DNA from: Streptomyces bauhiniae
GTDB taxonomy: Bacteria; Actinomycetota; Actinomycetes; Streptomycetales; Streptomycetaceae
Assembly (NCBI RefSeq): GCF_004784475.1
Contig: NZ_SRRT01000008.1
Location: forward strand, 186,001 to 250,000
Length of the DNA stretch: 64,000 bases
Direction: 5' to 3'
Shown here: positions 41,007-49,621 of the stretch, in pieces
How the letters are laid out: every line of letters begins with the position of its first letter
Numbering within the stretch: position 1 is the stretch's first letter
Made by a program: the position numbers and the translations under genes
Notes under the pieces: generated by a model
What the model was told of the DNA's origin: nothing
The model's database searches: none
What the model saw: the letters and a program-made list of their open reading frames with translations, nothing else

Positions 41007-42127
41007 CAGATCTCCATCCCGAACGGCCGGGTGAACCGGACGTCACCCTCGACCATGTCTCGCATGTCTTCGACGTTGTGGCGGAACATCAGCATCCGCT
41101 CGATGCCGAATCCGAAGGCGAACCCGCTGTACTTCTCCGGGTCGACGCCGCAGGCGGCCAGCACCTTGGGGTTGACCATGCCGCAGCCGCCCAGCTCGAT
41201 CCAGCCCTCGCTGGAGCAGGTGCGGCAGGGCCGGTCGGGGTTGCCGACGGAGGCGCCGCGGCAGACGTAGCACTCCATGTCCATCTCGGCGGACGGCTCG
41301 GTGAACGGGAAGAAGTTCGGCCGCAGCCGGGTCTTCACGCCCTCGCCGAACAGCGCCTGGACCATGTGGTCCAGGGTGCCCTTGAGGTCGGCCATGGTCA
41401 GGCCCTCGTCCACGGCGAGCAGCTCGACCTGGTGGAAGACCGGGGTGTGCGTGGCGTCCAGCTCGTCGGTGCGGTAGACGCGGCCGGGGCAGATCACGTA
41501 GACCGGCGGCTCGCGGTCCAGCAGGGAGCGGATCTGCACGGGCGAGGTGTGGGTGCGCAGCACGACGCCGGAGTCGGTGCCGCCCTTCGCACCGCGCACG
41601 AAGAAGGTGTCGGCCTCGCCGCGCGCCGGGTGGTCGGGGCCGATGTTGAGGGCGTCGAAGTTGAACCACTCGGCCTCGGCCTCGGGGCCCTCGGCGACCT
41701 CGTAGCCCATGGCCACGAAGACGTCCTCGATGCGCTCGGAGAGCGTGGTCAGCGGGTGCCGGGCACCGGCGGCGACGCGGTCGTACGGCAGGGTGACGTC
41801 GACGTCCTCCTCGACCAGCACCCGCGCGTCACGCTCGGCCTCCAGCTCCGCCTGCCGGGCCGCCAGCGCCTTGTTGACCGCGCCGCGGGCCATGCCGACC
41901 CGCTTGCCGGCCTCGGCCTTGGCGTGCGGGGGCAGGGCGCCGATCTCGCGGTTGGCGAGGGACAGCGGGGAGGCCGGGCCGGTGTGGGCGACCTTGGCCT
42001 CGTGGAGCGCGTCGAGGGAGTCCGCGGCACCGAAGGCGGCGAGCGCCTCGTCCCGCATACGCTCGATCTGTTCCGGTTTCAACGTCTCGACCTCGACAGG
42101 GTCGTACGACTTATTCGGTGCCGACAT
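41006..42127 (-). CDS. pheS: Phenylalanine-tRNA ligase alpha subunit
   Basis: A 373-aa catalytic subunit charging tRNA-Phe. It has the N-terminal coiled-coil arm (about 15-100) and class II motifs in order: motif 1 region HPLTTLSERIEDVFVAMG, motif 2 region LRTHTSPVQIRSL, and motif 3 region GFAFGFGIERMLMFRHNVEDMRDM. Phe-pocket residues lie in FFPFTEPSAEMDMEC. ATG 42127 is used; the long open frame upstream is non-coding. A TAGACT -10-like element lies on the minus strand near 42220. I see no T-box. Confidence 0.97.
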   Translation of the reverse strand: MSAPNKSYDPVEVETLKPEQIERMRDEALAAFGAADSLDALHEAKVAHTGPASPLSLANREIGALPPHAKAEAGKRVGMARGAVNKALAARQAELEAERDARVLVEEDVDVTLPYDRVAAGARHPLTTLSERIEDVFVAMGYEVAEGPEAEAEWFNFDALNIGPDHPARGEADTFFVRGAKGGTDSGVVLRTHTSPVQIRSLLDREPPVYVICPGRVYRTDELDATHTPVFHQVELLAVDEGLTMADLKGTLDHMVQALFGEGVKTRLRPNFFPFTEPSAEMDMECYVCRGASVGNPDRPCRTCSSEGWIELGGCGMVNPKVLAACGVDPEKYSGFAFGFGIERMLMFRHNVEDMRDMVEGDVRFTRPFGMEI

Positions 42128-42263
42128 CTCTTCCCGTGCTTCCGATTGGGTGGCTGGTGGTCCCGTCACCGCCCGAGGGGGTCCCGGCGGGCCGCGTGCG
42201 GACACAAAGGTGCCAGGGGCCGAGTCTAACGGGGACGGGCTGGGCGAATGGCCCGCGGGCGCT

Positions 42264-43379
42264 TCAGGCCAGGTAGGCCGGGGCGCTCACGGGCAACGTA
42301 AATCGGAACTGCGCGCCGCCGCCGGGGGCGCGGCCGACCGTGATGGTGCCGCCGTGGGCCTCGACGATGCCCTTGACGATGTACAGCCCGAGGCCGGTGC
42401 CGCCGCGCTTGCTGCCCCGCCAGAAGCGGGTGAAGACGCGGTTCATGGACTCCTCCGGGATGCCGGGCCCCTCGTCGCTCACCGTGACCGACGTGGCTGT
42501 CTCCTCGCCCTCGCGCGGGGACGGGGCGGGCGTGACGTCGATTGTGACGGTTCCGGCGCCGTGGCGCACCGCGTTTTCCAGCAGGTTGCTGAGCACCTGG
42601 TCGACCTTGTCGGGGTCGGCCCACAGGGCGGGCAGCGGGTGCTCGACGCGGAGCAGGAAGCGGTCGGCGGGCTGGCCGGCGGCGACATGGGCCTGGATGT
42701 GACGGCCGACGGCGGCCGCGGTGTCGACCGGCTGGCGGCGCACCTCAAGGCGGCCGCTGTCGATGCGGGAGATGTCGAGGAGTTCGGCGATGAGCCGGGT
42801 GACCCGGTCGGCGTCGGCGTCGACGGTCTCCAGCATCAGCCGTTTCTGCTCGTCGGTGAACCGCTCCCACTTGGCCAGCAGGGTCGCGGTGAAGCCCTTG
42901 ACGGAGGTCAGCGGGGAGCGCAGCTCGTGGGCGACGGTGGCGATCAGCTCGGCGTGGCTGCGCTCGGTACGGCGCCGGGCGTCGGTGTCCCGCAGGGTGA
43001 CGACCAGGCGGCGCAGCGGGCCGAGGGGCTCGTCGCGTACGTAACGGGCGGCGACCAGGACCTCGCGGCCGCCGGGCAGCAGCAGGTTCCGCTCGGGCTG
43101 GCGGACCCGGATGGCGAGACCGCCGTAGGGGTCGGTGAGCTGCCACCAGCGACGGCCTTCGAGGTCCTCCAGCGGCAGCGCCGTCTCCAGCGGCCGGCCG
43201 AGGGCGTCGGCGGGGCTGACGGCGGTGATCCGGGCGGCGGCGGCGTTGAACCGTACGACCCGGCCGTGCTCGTCGGCGACGACGAGCCCGTCGGGGAGCT
43301 GGTCGGGGTCGATCGGGTCGGCGGGAAACGCGCGCACGTCCCGCCCGTCCGGCGCCGCACTCGTGCCGACCACACTCAT
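42264..43379 (-). CDS. Soluble PAS-domain sensor histidine kinase (orphan)
   Basis: A 371-aa kinase without membrane helices. The PAS domain (about residues 25-130, GLVVADEHGRVVRFNAAAARITA) precedes a HisKA domain with phospho-acceptor His151 in ATVAHELRSPLTSVKG. The HATPase domain shows an N-box LSNLLENAVRHGAG, G1 SDEGPGIPEE, F-box FTRFWRG and G2 GTGLGLYIVKGI. No response-regulator gene is adjacent. It probably senses a cytosolic signal via the PAS domain and has a remote partner. Confidence 0.92.
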   Translation of the reverse strand: MSVVGTSAAPDGRDVRAFPADPIDPDQLPDGLVVADEHGRVVRFNAAAARITAVSPADALGRPLETALPLEDLEGRRWWQLTDPYGGLAIRVRQPERNLLLPGGREVLVAARYVRDEPLGPLRRLVVTLRDTDARRRTERSHAELIATVAHELRSPLTSVKGFTATLLAKWERFTDEQKRLMLETVDADADRVTRLIAELLDISRIDSGRLEVRRQPVDTAAAVGRHIQAHVAAGQPADRFLLRVEHPLPALWADPDKVDQVLSNLLENAVRHGAGTVTIDVTPAPSPREGEETATSVTVSDEGPGIPEESMNRVFTRFWRGSKRGGTGLGLYIVKGIVEAHGGTITVGRAPGGGAQFRFTLPVSAPAYLA

Positions 43380-43430
43380 CCCCGTACCCCACCTCTCAGC
43401 CTGCGCAGGGCCCCCGAGTGCGTCACCCTA

Positions 43431-44291
<861 letters not shown>

Positions 44292-44335
44292 GTTCCTCAT
44301 CACCTTCAACCGAGATCCCAACGAGAACAAACAGC

Positions 44336-44367
44336 AGGACCCGCAAGCTCAGTAGCCTGCGGGTCCT
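44336..44367 (-). terminator. infC-rpmI-rplT terminator
   Basis: AGGACCCGCA (44336-44345) pairs perfectly with TGCGGGTCCT (44358-44367) around a 12-nt loop, 30 nt beyond the rplT stop. It separates the ribosomal operon from the methylase gene. Confidence 0.8.
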
Positions 44368-44397
44368 ACATTCAACCGGCTCAAGGCCAGCGCAGCG

Positions 44398-44781
44398 TCA
44401 CGCAGCCTTGGGCGCGTTCACGTCCGCCGGGAGCGCCTTCTGGGCGACCTCGACGAGCGCCGCGAAGGCGGTGCCGTCGTTGACGGCCAGCTCGGCCAGG
44501 ATCTTGCGGTCGACCTCGATGTTCGCGGCCTTCAGACCCTGGATGAAGCGGTTGTAGGTGATGCCGTTGGCGCGGGCAGCGGCGTTGATCCGCTGGATCC
44601 AGAGCTGACGGAAGTCACCCTTGCGCTTCTTGCGGTCGTTGTAGTTGTAGACCAGCGAGTGGGTGACCTGCTCCTTGGCCTTGCGGTACAGGCGCGAGCG
44701 CTGACCACGGTAGCCGGAAGCCTGCTCGAGGATCGCCCGGCGCTTCTTGTGGGCGTTGACTGCCCGCTTGACGCGTGCCAC
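44398..44781 (-). CDS. rplT: Ribosomal protein bL20
   Basis: A 127-aa basic large-subunit assembly protein. It starts ARVKRAVNAHKKRRAILEQASGYRGQRSRLYRKAKEQ and has WIQRINAAARANGITYNRFI, the near-universal bL20 core, plus a C-terminal ADVNAPKAA tail seen in Streptomyces. GTG 44781 with AAGGAG at 9 nt. Third gene of infC-rpmI-rplT. In firmicutes L20 represses this operon through the infC leader; whether that applies here is unknown. Confidence 0.98.
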   Translation of the reverse strand: MARVKRAVNAHKKRRAILEQASGYRGQRSRLYRKAKEQVTHSLVYNYNDRKKRKGDFRQLWIQRINAAARANGITYNRFIQGLKAANIEVDRKILAELAVNDGTAFAALVEVAQKALPADVNAPKAA

Positions 44782-44886
44782 TTGTTAACTCCTTGTAGCG
44801 GGGCCGGTGAGTGGACTCGGACTCACACGACCCGAAAACGATTGGGTCCCGGTGTCGACGTACGGCGCGCTAGGGGCGCCGCGACG

Positions 44887-45081
44887 TCACTTGCCGAGAA
44901 GCTTCTTGATCTTCGCGGCGTCGCCCGGAGCCATCTCGGCGGTGCCGGTGAGGCGGCGCGTCACGCGGGACGACTTGTGCTCGAGCAGGTGGCGCTTGCC
45001 GGCGCGCTCACGGAGCACCTTGCCGGAGCCGGTGACCTTGAAGCGCTTGCTGGCACCGCTGTGCGACTTGTTCTTCGGCAT
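44887..45081 (-). CDS. rpmI: Ribosomal protein bL35
   Basis: A 64-aa very basic protein of the large subunit. MPKNKSHSGASKRFKVTGSG is followed by HLLEHKSSRVTRRL, the bL35 signature. ATG 45081. It lies between infC and rplT in the conserved IF3-L35-L20 order; the 105-nt gap to rplT shows no terminator. Confidence 0.98.
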   Translation of the reverse strand: MPKNKSHSGASKRFKVTGSGKVLRERAGKRHLLEHKSSRVTRRLTGTAEMAPGDAAKIKKLLGK

Positions 45082-45194
45082 AGCGCCGTTATCTCCTCGT
45101 CGGTGGCGCTCCGGTGCCCGGTCGTGAAACCGGGCACGGTGGAGCGTCGCTCTCTTATCGGTTGGTTCCGTCGGGACCTCTCGGTCCCTCGGGA

Positions 45195-45857
45195 TCACGC
45201 CTCGGCGGGAGCCTCGGCAGGGGCCTCGACGTCCACGTCCTCGACGCCGTCGGCGTCCGCGGCGTTCTGCGACTTGCCGGGGTTGGCCTTCGCGTCGGCC
45301 TTGCGGGCCTCCTGCGCCTGGCGGGCCTCGGCCATCGCCTCGGTCTTCTTCTTGTGCGGACCGAGAACCATGATCATGTTTCGGCCGTCCTGCTTCGGGT
45401 TCGACTCGACGAACCCGAGGTCCTGGACGTCCTCCGCGAGGCGCTGCAGCAGTCGGTAGCCCAGCTCGGGGCGGGACTGCTCACGGCCACGGAACATGAT
45501 CGTGATCTTGACCTTGTCGCCCTGCTTGAGGAACCGGACGACGTGACCCTTCTTGGTGTCGTAGTCGTGCGGGTCGATCTTCGGCCGGAGCTTCATCTCC
45601 TTGATGACCGTGTGCGCCTGGTTCTTGCGCGCCTCACGGGCCTTCATGGCCGACTCGTACTTGAACTTCCCGTAGTCCATGAGCTTGCACACGGGCGGAC
45701 GGGCGTTCGCCGCGACCTCGACCAGGTCCAGGTCGTACTCCTGCGCAAGCTCCAGTGCCTTGGCCAGGGGGACGATGCCCACCTGCTCGCCACTGGGACC
45801 GACAAGTCGCACCTCGGGAACGCGAATCCGGTCGTTGATGCGGGGCTCGGCGCTGAT
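45195..45857 (-). CDS. infC: Translation initiation factor IF-3 (rare ATC start)
   Basis: A 220-aa factor that binds the 30S subunit and checks start-codon selection. The N-domain is SAEPRINDRIRVPEVRLVG, the linker ESAMKAREARKNQAHTVIKEMK, and the C-domain GDKVKITIMFRGREQSRPE. A C-terminal Ala/Glu-rich tail is typical of actinobacteria. A GTG at 45881 is in frame, but AGGAGG (45867-45862) lies inside that extension and sits 4 nt before ATC 45857, exactly where homologues begin. I therefore propose ATC, in keeping with the known use of rare codons for IF3 self-control. A long leader with an attenuator-like hairpin precedes it. Confidence 0.95.
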   Translation of the reverse strand: MSAEPRINDRIRVPEVRLVGPSGEQVGIVPLAKALELAQEYDLDLVEVAANARPPVCKLMDYGKFKYESAMKAREARKNQAHTVIKEMKLRPKIDPHDYDTKKGHVVRFLKQGDKVKITIMFRGREQSRPELGYRLLQRLAEDVQDLGFVESNPKQDGRNMIMVLGPHKKKTEAMAEARQAQEARKADAKANPGKSQNAADADGVEDVDVEAPAEAPAEA

Positions 45858-45942
45858 GGATCCTCCTCGGTAGCACCACACGGCGGTCTGGCGGACAGCC
45901 GCGTAACGTCTGTATCAGTAAGACCTAACCGCGCCGAAGCAC

Positions 45943-45973
45943 AAAAAATGCCCCGGACGATCACATGCGGGGC
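45943..45973 (-). terminator. Intrinsic terminator in the infC leader (candidate attenuator)
   Basis: Read on the minus strand: GCCCCG, 12-nt loop, CGGGGC, then A and six T. This textbook poly-U terminator is unusual for Streptomyces. It lies 86 nt upstream of infC with no gene before it on this strand, so the transcript it would stop is the infC leader itself. Confidence 0.72.
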
Positions 45974-46170
45974 TCCTCGAACTACCGGAACACCGCCGCG
46001 ATGGCCGCGGGGCGCGCTCTCGGACGGTGTCCGCCGCCTGGGCGACGAATCCGTCTGACCGGTGACCCGCCGCCCGTGAGGGTGGTCGGGTGGGAGCTCG
46101 AAGCCTCCACTTGTGGGCCGGAGTGCTCGCCGCAAGGCGTACTCGTCCGGCCGGTCGTCACACAAGGTTA
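45974..46170 (-). promoter_or_regulatory. infC distal promoter and long leader
   Basis: No protein gene is visible here. On the minus strand TAACCT (46170-46165) is a good -10, with TTAGCC 18 nt further upstream. The inferred start near 46158 would give a leader of about 300 nt that includes the hairpin at 45943-45973. The leader contains several G+C-rich self-complementary blocks that could form an anti-terminator. The plus-strand DUF1844 promoter (TATCGT, 46231-46236) lies beyond. Confidence 0.45.
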
Positions 46171-46243
46171 GCAGCTCCGGCCGGGAAGGGCTAACCAGGG
46201 CCGCCGGGCGCCCGGCCGGTGACCGGCGCCTATCGTGTGGGGT

Positions 46244-46600
46244 ATGAGTGAGACCTCCCCTGAGACGCCCGACTTCGACGCCATGACCCGCGACATCGCC
46301 GAGGTCCCCGCCGTCGAGGTGATCGTGACGGTCGCCGTCAACCTGATGAGCGCGGCCGCCGTGAAGCTCGGGCTGAGCGAGGAGGGCGAGAAGTACAAGG
46401 ACCTGGACGAGGCCCGCAAGCTGATCAGCGCCCTCGCCGGCCTGCTGGACGCGAGCACGACCGAGATCAGCTCCTTCCACGCCGCCCCGCTGCGCGACGG
46501 CCTGAAGTCGCTCCAGCTCGCCTTCCGCGAGGCGTCCCTCGTCCCGGACGAGCCGGGCCAGGGCCCCGGTGAGAAGTACACCGGGGCGGTCTACGGCTAG
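46244..46600 (+). CDS. DUF1844 family protein
   Basis: A 118-aa acidic protein, MSETSPETPDFDAMTRDIAEVPAVEVIVT onward. The helix-rich core (VNLMSAAAVKLGLSEE, LDEARKLISALAGLLD, FHAAPLRDGLKSLQLAFREA) is characteristic of DUF1844, a small widespread family often next to infC in actinobacteria. ATG 46244 lies 7 nt after TATCGT, a -10, so the mRNA is probably leaderless; no Shine-Dalgarno is present. Function unknown. Confidence 0.85.
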   Translation: MSETSPETPDFDAMTRDIAEVPAVEVIVTVAVNLMSAAAVKLGLSEEGEKYKDLDEARKLISALAGLLDASTTEISSFHAAPLRDGLKSLQLAFREASLVPDEPGQGPGEKYTGAVYG

Positions 46601-46627
46601 TCGTCGGTCACGTAGTCGTCAGTCACG
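46598..46627. repeat. 15-bp tandem duplication at convergent stop codons
   Basis: TAGTCGTCGGTCACG (46598-46612) is followed directly by TAGTCGTCAGTCACG, one mismatch. The first copy contains the DUF1844 stop (TAG), and the second contains the SseB-like gene stop on the opposite strand. Confidence 0.8.
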
Positions 46628-47350
46628 CACGTACAGGGGCTCGCCCGGAGGGGTGGTTCCGGCCGGCAGGAGTGCCAGGTCGAGGCCGCGCACCAGGCGG
46701 GCCCTCAGCGTTTCGTCGGCGGCCAGCCGCTCGGCGACCGCGCGGGCAGCCTGTGCGGGCGGCACGGCCGGGTCCAGGACGAGCGCCAGGGTGCCGTCGG
46801 CCTCGCCGGGGCCCAGGTGCGCGGAGCGCACGGCGGGCTCGGCGGCGACGGCCGCGCGGACGGCGGCCACCACGGCCGGGTCGGTCAGCGGGTCCACGCT
46901 GGTACGGCCCTCGGCCAGCGCGAGCAGCGCGGGTCCGGTCAGCTCGAACGGCACCGGACCGGCGAGGTCCAGTACGACCGTGTCGGCCTTCTCGTGCGCG
47001 GCGGCCTGGAGCGCCTGGTGCAGCGGTACGGCGACCGGCCGGGCGGCGGGGTCCCAGCGGGCCAGCGAGGCGGTGGAGGTGAAGGCGGGCAGCGCGGTGC
47101 GCCCGGCGGCCTTCAGCGTGGGAACGGCCATGTCGCTGGTCTTCTCCCGCCGCAGCCCGTTCTCGTCCACCTCGGCCTCCCCGAGCACGGCGACGACGGG
47201 CACGAGCAGCCGGGCGCCCTTGAGCGCCTCCAGCACGGGTCCGAGCGCCGTACGGTCCTCGGCCCAGGCCGCGAGCGCGGCGGTCAGCCGGGGATCGGCG
47301 GAGCCGTCGTCGTCGGAGAACCCGGAGTCGGGAATGTTCTTGTTCACCAC
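46619..47350 (-). CDS. SseB-family protein
   Basis: A 243-aa soluble protein. The N-terminal SseB domain (about residues 20-140) has DPRLTAALAAWAEDRTALGPVLEALKGARLLVPVVAV, then TSDMAVPTLKAAGRTALPAFTS and WDPAARPVAVPLHQALQAA. The C-terminal part has repeated Ala/Leu helices. SseB enhances serine sensitivity in E. coli; the biochemical role in Streptomyces is unclear. Two consecutive GTG codons (47350, 47347) could start it. TAGGGT 7 nt upstream suggests a leaderless start at 47350. Confidence 0.85.
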   Translation of the reverse strand: MVNKNIPDSGFSDDDGSADPRLTAALAAWAEDRTALGPVLEALKGARLLVPVVAVLGEAEVDENGLRREKTSDMAVPTLKAAGRTALPAFTSTASLARWDPAARPVAVPLHQALQAAAHEKADTVVLDLAGPVPFELTGPALLALAEGRTSVDPLTDPAVVAAVRAAVAAEPAVRSAHLGPGEADGTLALVLDPAVPPAQAARAVAERLAADETLRARLVRGLDLALLPAGTTPPGEPLYVRD

Positions 47351-47509
47351 GCTCCCGACCCTATCGGGGGCGCCGGCGGGAGGAATCGGCCGGGTTTGCG
47401 CGGACCGGCAACGTGTCCGTCATCCGGTTCACAGGAATCCGGGGATTTGCTGATGTATCTCTAACCTCCGGCTAACCACACGCACAGCCCGCCCCCGCAG
47501 CATCGCGGC

Positions 47510-48451
47510 ATGGAGTCCTCCACGGGCGGCCCGGACCGCCGTCGCCGCCGTGCCCGCCGCCGTCCGCTGCTGTCCGCCGCGCTGGTGGCCGTCGTGATCG
47601 GCGGGGTCACGGCCGGGGGCACGGTCTATGTGAAGGCGCGGGCGCACGACGGCGGCCGGACCGTATCCTCGCGGGTCCAGGCGGTCCAGAAGGAGGCATC
47701 GGTGGAACCCGTGACGCGGCCGGCGGTGGACCGTACGGCGCTGCTCGGCACCGCCATGAAGGCGGTGGACGTGCCCTCGGGCGCTGCCGTGTCGGCGGCG
47801 GTGCTCGACCTGGACTCCGGGGAGAGCGCGGTGTACGGGCAGGGCGCCTTCGACACCGCGAGCATCGTCAAGGCCGACATCCTCGCCGCGCTGCTGCTCC
47901 GGGCACAGGACGAGGGGCGGCACCTGACGGCGACGGAGAAGGCGTACGCCGTGAAGATGATCGAGTCGAGCGACAACGCCTCCGCGACCGCCCTGTGGAA
48001 CACCGTGGGCGGCGCCGAGGGGCTGGACGCCGCGAACGCGCGCTTCGGCCTCACCGGCACCTCGGCCGGGGCGAACGGCCTGTGGGGCCTGACCCGGACC
48101 ACTGCGAAGGACCAACTGACGCTGCTCCGCCAGGTGTTCGGGACCGACTCGAAGCTGACGTCCGCCTCGCGCGCGTACTTGCGGGAGTTGATGGAGTCGG
48201 TGGACGCCGGGCAGCGCTGGGGGGTGTCGGCGGCTGCCGGGAGTGGGGTGACGGCGCTCAAGAACGGCTGGCTGCCGCGCAGTACGACCGGGTTGTGGGT
48301 CGTGAACAGCATCGGGCGGGTCGAGGCGGCCGACGGGTCCGTGTACCTGGTCGCGGTGCTGTCCAGAGGTACGGCGACCCAGGCGGCCGGGATCTCCCTG
48401 GTGGAGTCGGCGGCGCGGGCGGCGGTGGGGGCGTTCGCCGACCCGGCGTGA
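47510..48451 (+). CDS. Exported class A beta-lactamase-fold serine hydrolase
   Basis: A 313-aa membrane-anchored or secreted serine hydrolase. The basic N-terminus (RRRRRARRRP) precedes one hydrophobic helix (LLSAALVAVVIGGVTAGGTVYV, about residues 20-41). The catalytic SxxK is SIVK at 118-121, SDN at 154-156, and the KTG-equivalent is KNG at 251-253, so all penicillin-binding elements are present. The Glu166-loop of true class A beta-lactamases is not obvious, so it may be a DD-peptidase-like or regulatory hydrolase. It abuts the subtilase gene tail to tail. Confidence 0.85.
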   Translation: MESSTGGPDRRRRRARRRPLLSAALVAVVIGGVTAGGTVYVKARAHDGGRTVSSRVQAVQKEASVEPVTRPAVDRTALLGTAMKAVDVPSGAAVSAAVLDLDSGESAVYGQGAFDTASIVKADILAALLLRAQDEGRHLTATEKAYAVKMIESSDNASATALWNTVGGAEGLDAANARFGLTGTSAGANGLWGLTRTTAKDQLTLLRQVFGTDSKLTSASRAYLRELMESVDAGQRWGVSAAAGSGVTALKNGWLPRSTTGLWVVNSIGRVEAADGSVYLVAVLSRGTATQAAGISLVESAARAAVGAFADPA

Positions 48452-49621
48452 TCAGCCGCCGGTGCCCGGCCTGCGGTTGCGCCAGATCACGGCGGCGGCC
48501 GCGATCAGCAGCGCGGTGCCGGTCCCGCCCGCCAGCCACGCCGCCCAGCCGGTGCCGGACGAGGCGGAGTCGGGGGTGTCCGGCCCGGGGCCGAAGTACT
48601 TCTTGGCGTAGGTGGCGGGGCGGGGGTTCTCCGGCTTGAGGTTCGTGGCGGCCTTGAGGGCGGCGGCCGGGTCGATCATGCCGAAGCCCCGGGAGTCGTC
48701 ACGGCCCCCCGTGGGGGCGTCCCGCGCGGTGTCCTCCAGCACTTTCTTGATCTGGGCCGGGGTCAGCTTCGGGCGGTCGGCCTTGAGCAGGGCCGCCGCG
48801 CCGGAGACGAAGGCGGAGGCGGCCGAGGTGCCCCAGCCCTCGTAGTAGCGGTGGTCGGGGTCGGCGATGACGACGTCCACGCCGGGCGCGCTGACGGCGG
48901 CGTACCAGCGGCGGGTGGAGAAGGAGGCGCGGGTGCCGTAGCGGTCGACGGCGGTGACGGCGATGACGCCGGGGTAGGCGGCCGGGTAGGAGACGTGGTC
49001 GCCCTTGTCGCCGCCGTTGCCCGCCGAGGCGACCACGACGACGCCCTTGCCGAGGGCGTACTGCACGGCCTCGTCCTCGCCGGCCTCGGGGTGCGCGGAG
49101 TCGGAGTCGTCGCCGAGGGAGAGGTTGATGACGTCGGCGCCGTGGTCGGCGGCCCAGCGGATGCCGTCCGCGAGGGCGTTGCCGCGGGTGACGCGGGCCT
49201 TGGAGCGGGCGGGGTCCTTGTCCTCCAGGATGACCCGTACGGGGAGGATCTTCGCCTTGGGCGCCACGCCCATGATCCCGGCGCCGTCGCCCGGCCCGTG
49301 CCCGTGACCGGCGATGATCCCGGCCATGGCGGTGCCGTGCCGGGCCCAGGCGCGGTCCCCCGGACCGGCGCCGAAGCCGACCATGTCCTTGCCGGGCAGC
49401 ACGTTGCCCGCGAGGTCGGGGTGGTCGTCCTCCACGCCGGTGTCGAGCACGGCGACGGTGACGCCCTGCCCCTGGGTGGTGCGCCACGCCTCGTCCAGGT
49501 GGAGCGCGGACAGCCCCCACTGCTGGGCGCGGATGGAGTCGGCGTGGGCGGCGGTGGCGGGGAGCAGGGCGAGGCCGGCCGCGAGCAGCAGACTGGACGC
49601 GGTGCGGGTACGGCGCCTCAT
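48452..49621 (-). CDS. Mycosin-like (type VII secretion-associated) subtilase
   Basis: A 389-aa S8 serine protease. After the signal peptide (about residues 1-27, cleavage after AHA) the triad is Asp60 (VAVLDTGVEDDHPDL), His95 (RHGTAMAGIIAG) and Ser266 (GTSAASAFVSG), with oxyanion Asn202. The C-terminal membrane helix AAWLAGGTGTALLIAAAAVIW is followed by basic RNRR, the mycosin anchor. No ESX genes are nearby. ATG 49621 overlaps the upstream gene by 4 nt, so the two are coupled. Confidence 0.9.
   Translation of the reverse strand: MRRRTRTASSLLLAAGLALLPATAAHADSIRAQQWGLSALHLDEAWRTTQGQGVTVAVLDTGVEDDHPDLAGNVLPGKDMVGFGAGPGDRAWARHGTAMAGIIAGHGHGPGDGAGIMGVAPKAKILPVRVILEDKDPARSKARVTRGNALADGIRWAADHGADVINLSLGDDSDSAHPEAGEDEAVQYALGKGVVVVASAGNGGDKGDHVSYPAAYPGVIAVTAVDRYGTRASFSTRRWYAAVSAPGVDVVIADPDHRYYEGWGTSAASAFVSGAAALLKADRPKLTPAQIKKVLEDTARDAPTGGRDDSRGFGMIDPAAALKAATNLKPENPRPATYAKKYFGPGPDTPDSASSGTGWAAWLAGGTGTALLIAAAAVIWRNRRPGTGG

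Noticed and set aside
42128..42263. Possible T-box or Phe-leader peptide before pheS
   Set aside because: I found no T-box core sequence, no Phe-rich short frame and no terminator; only a -10-like TAGACT is visible.
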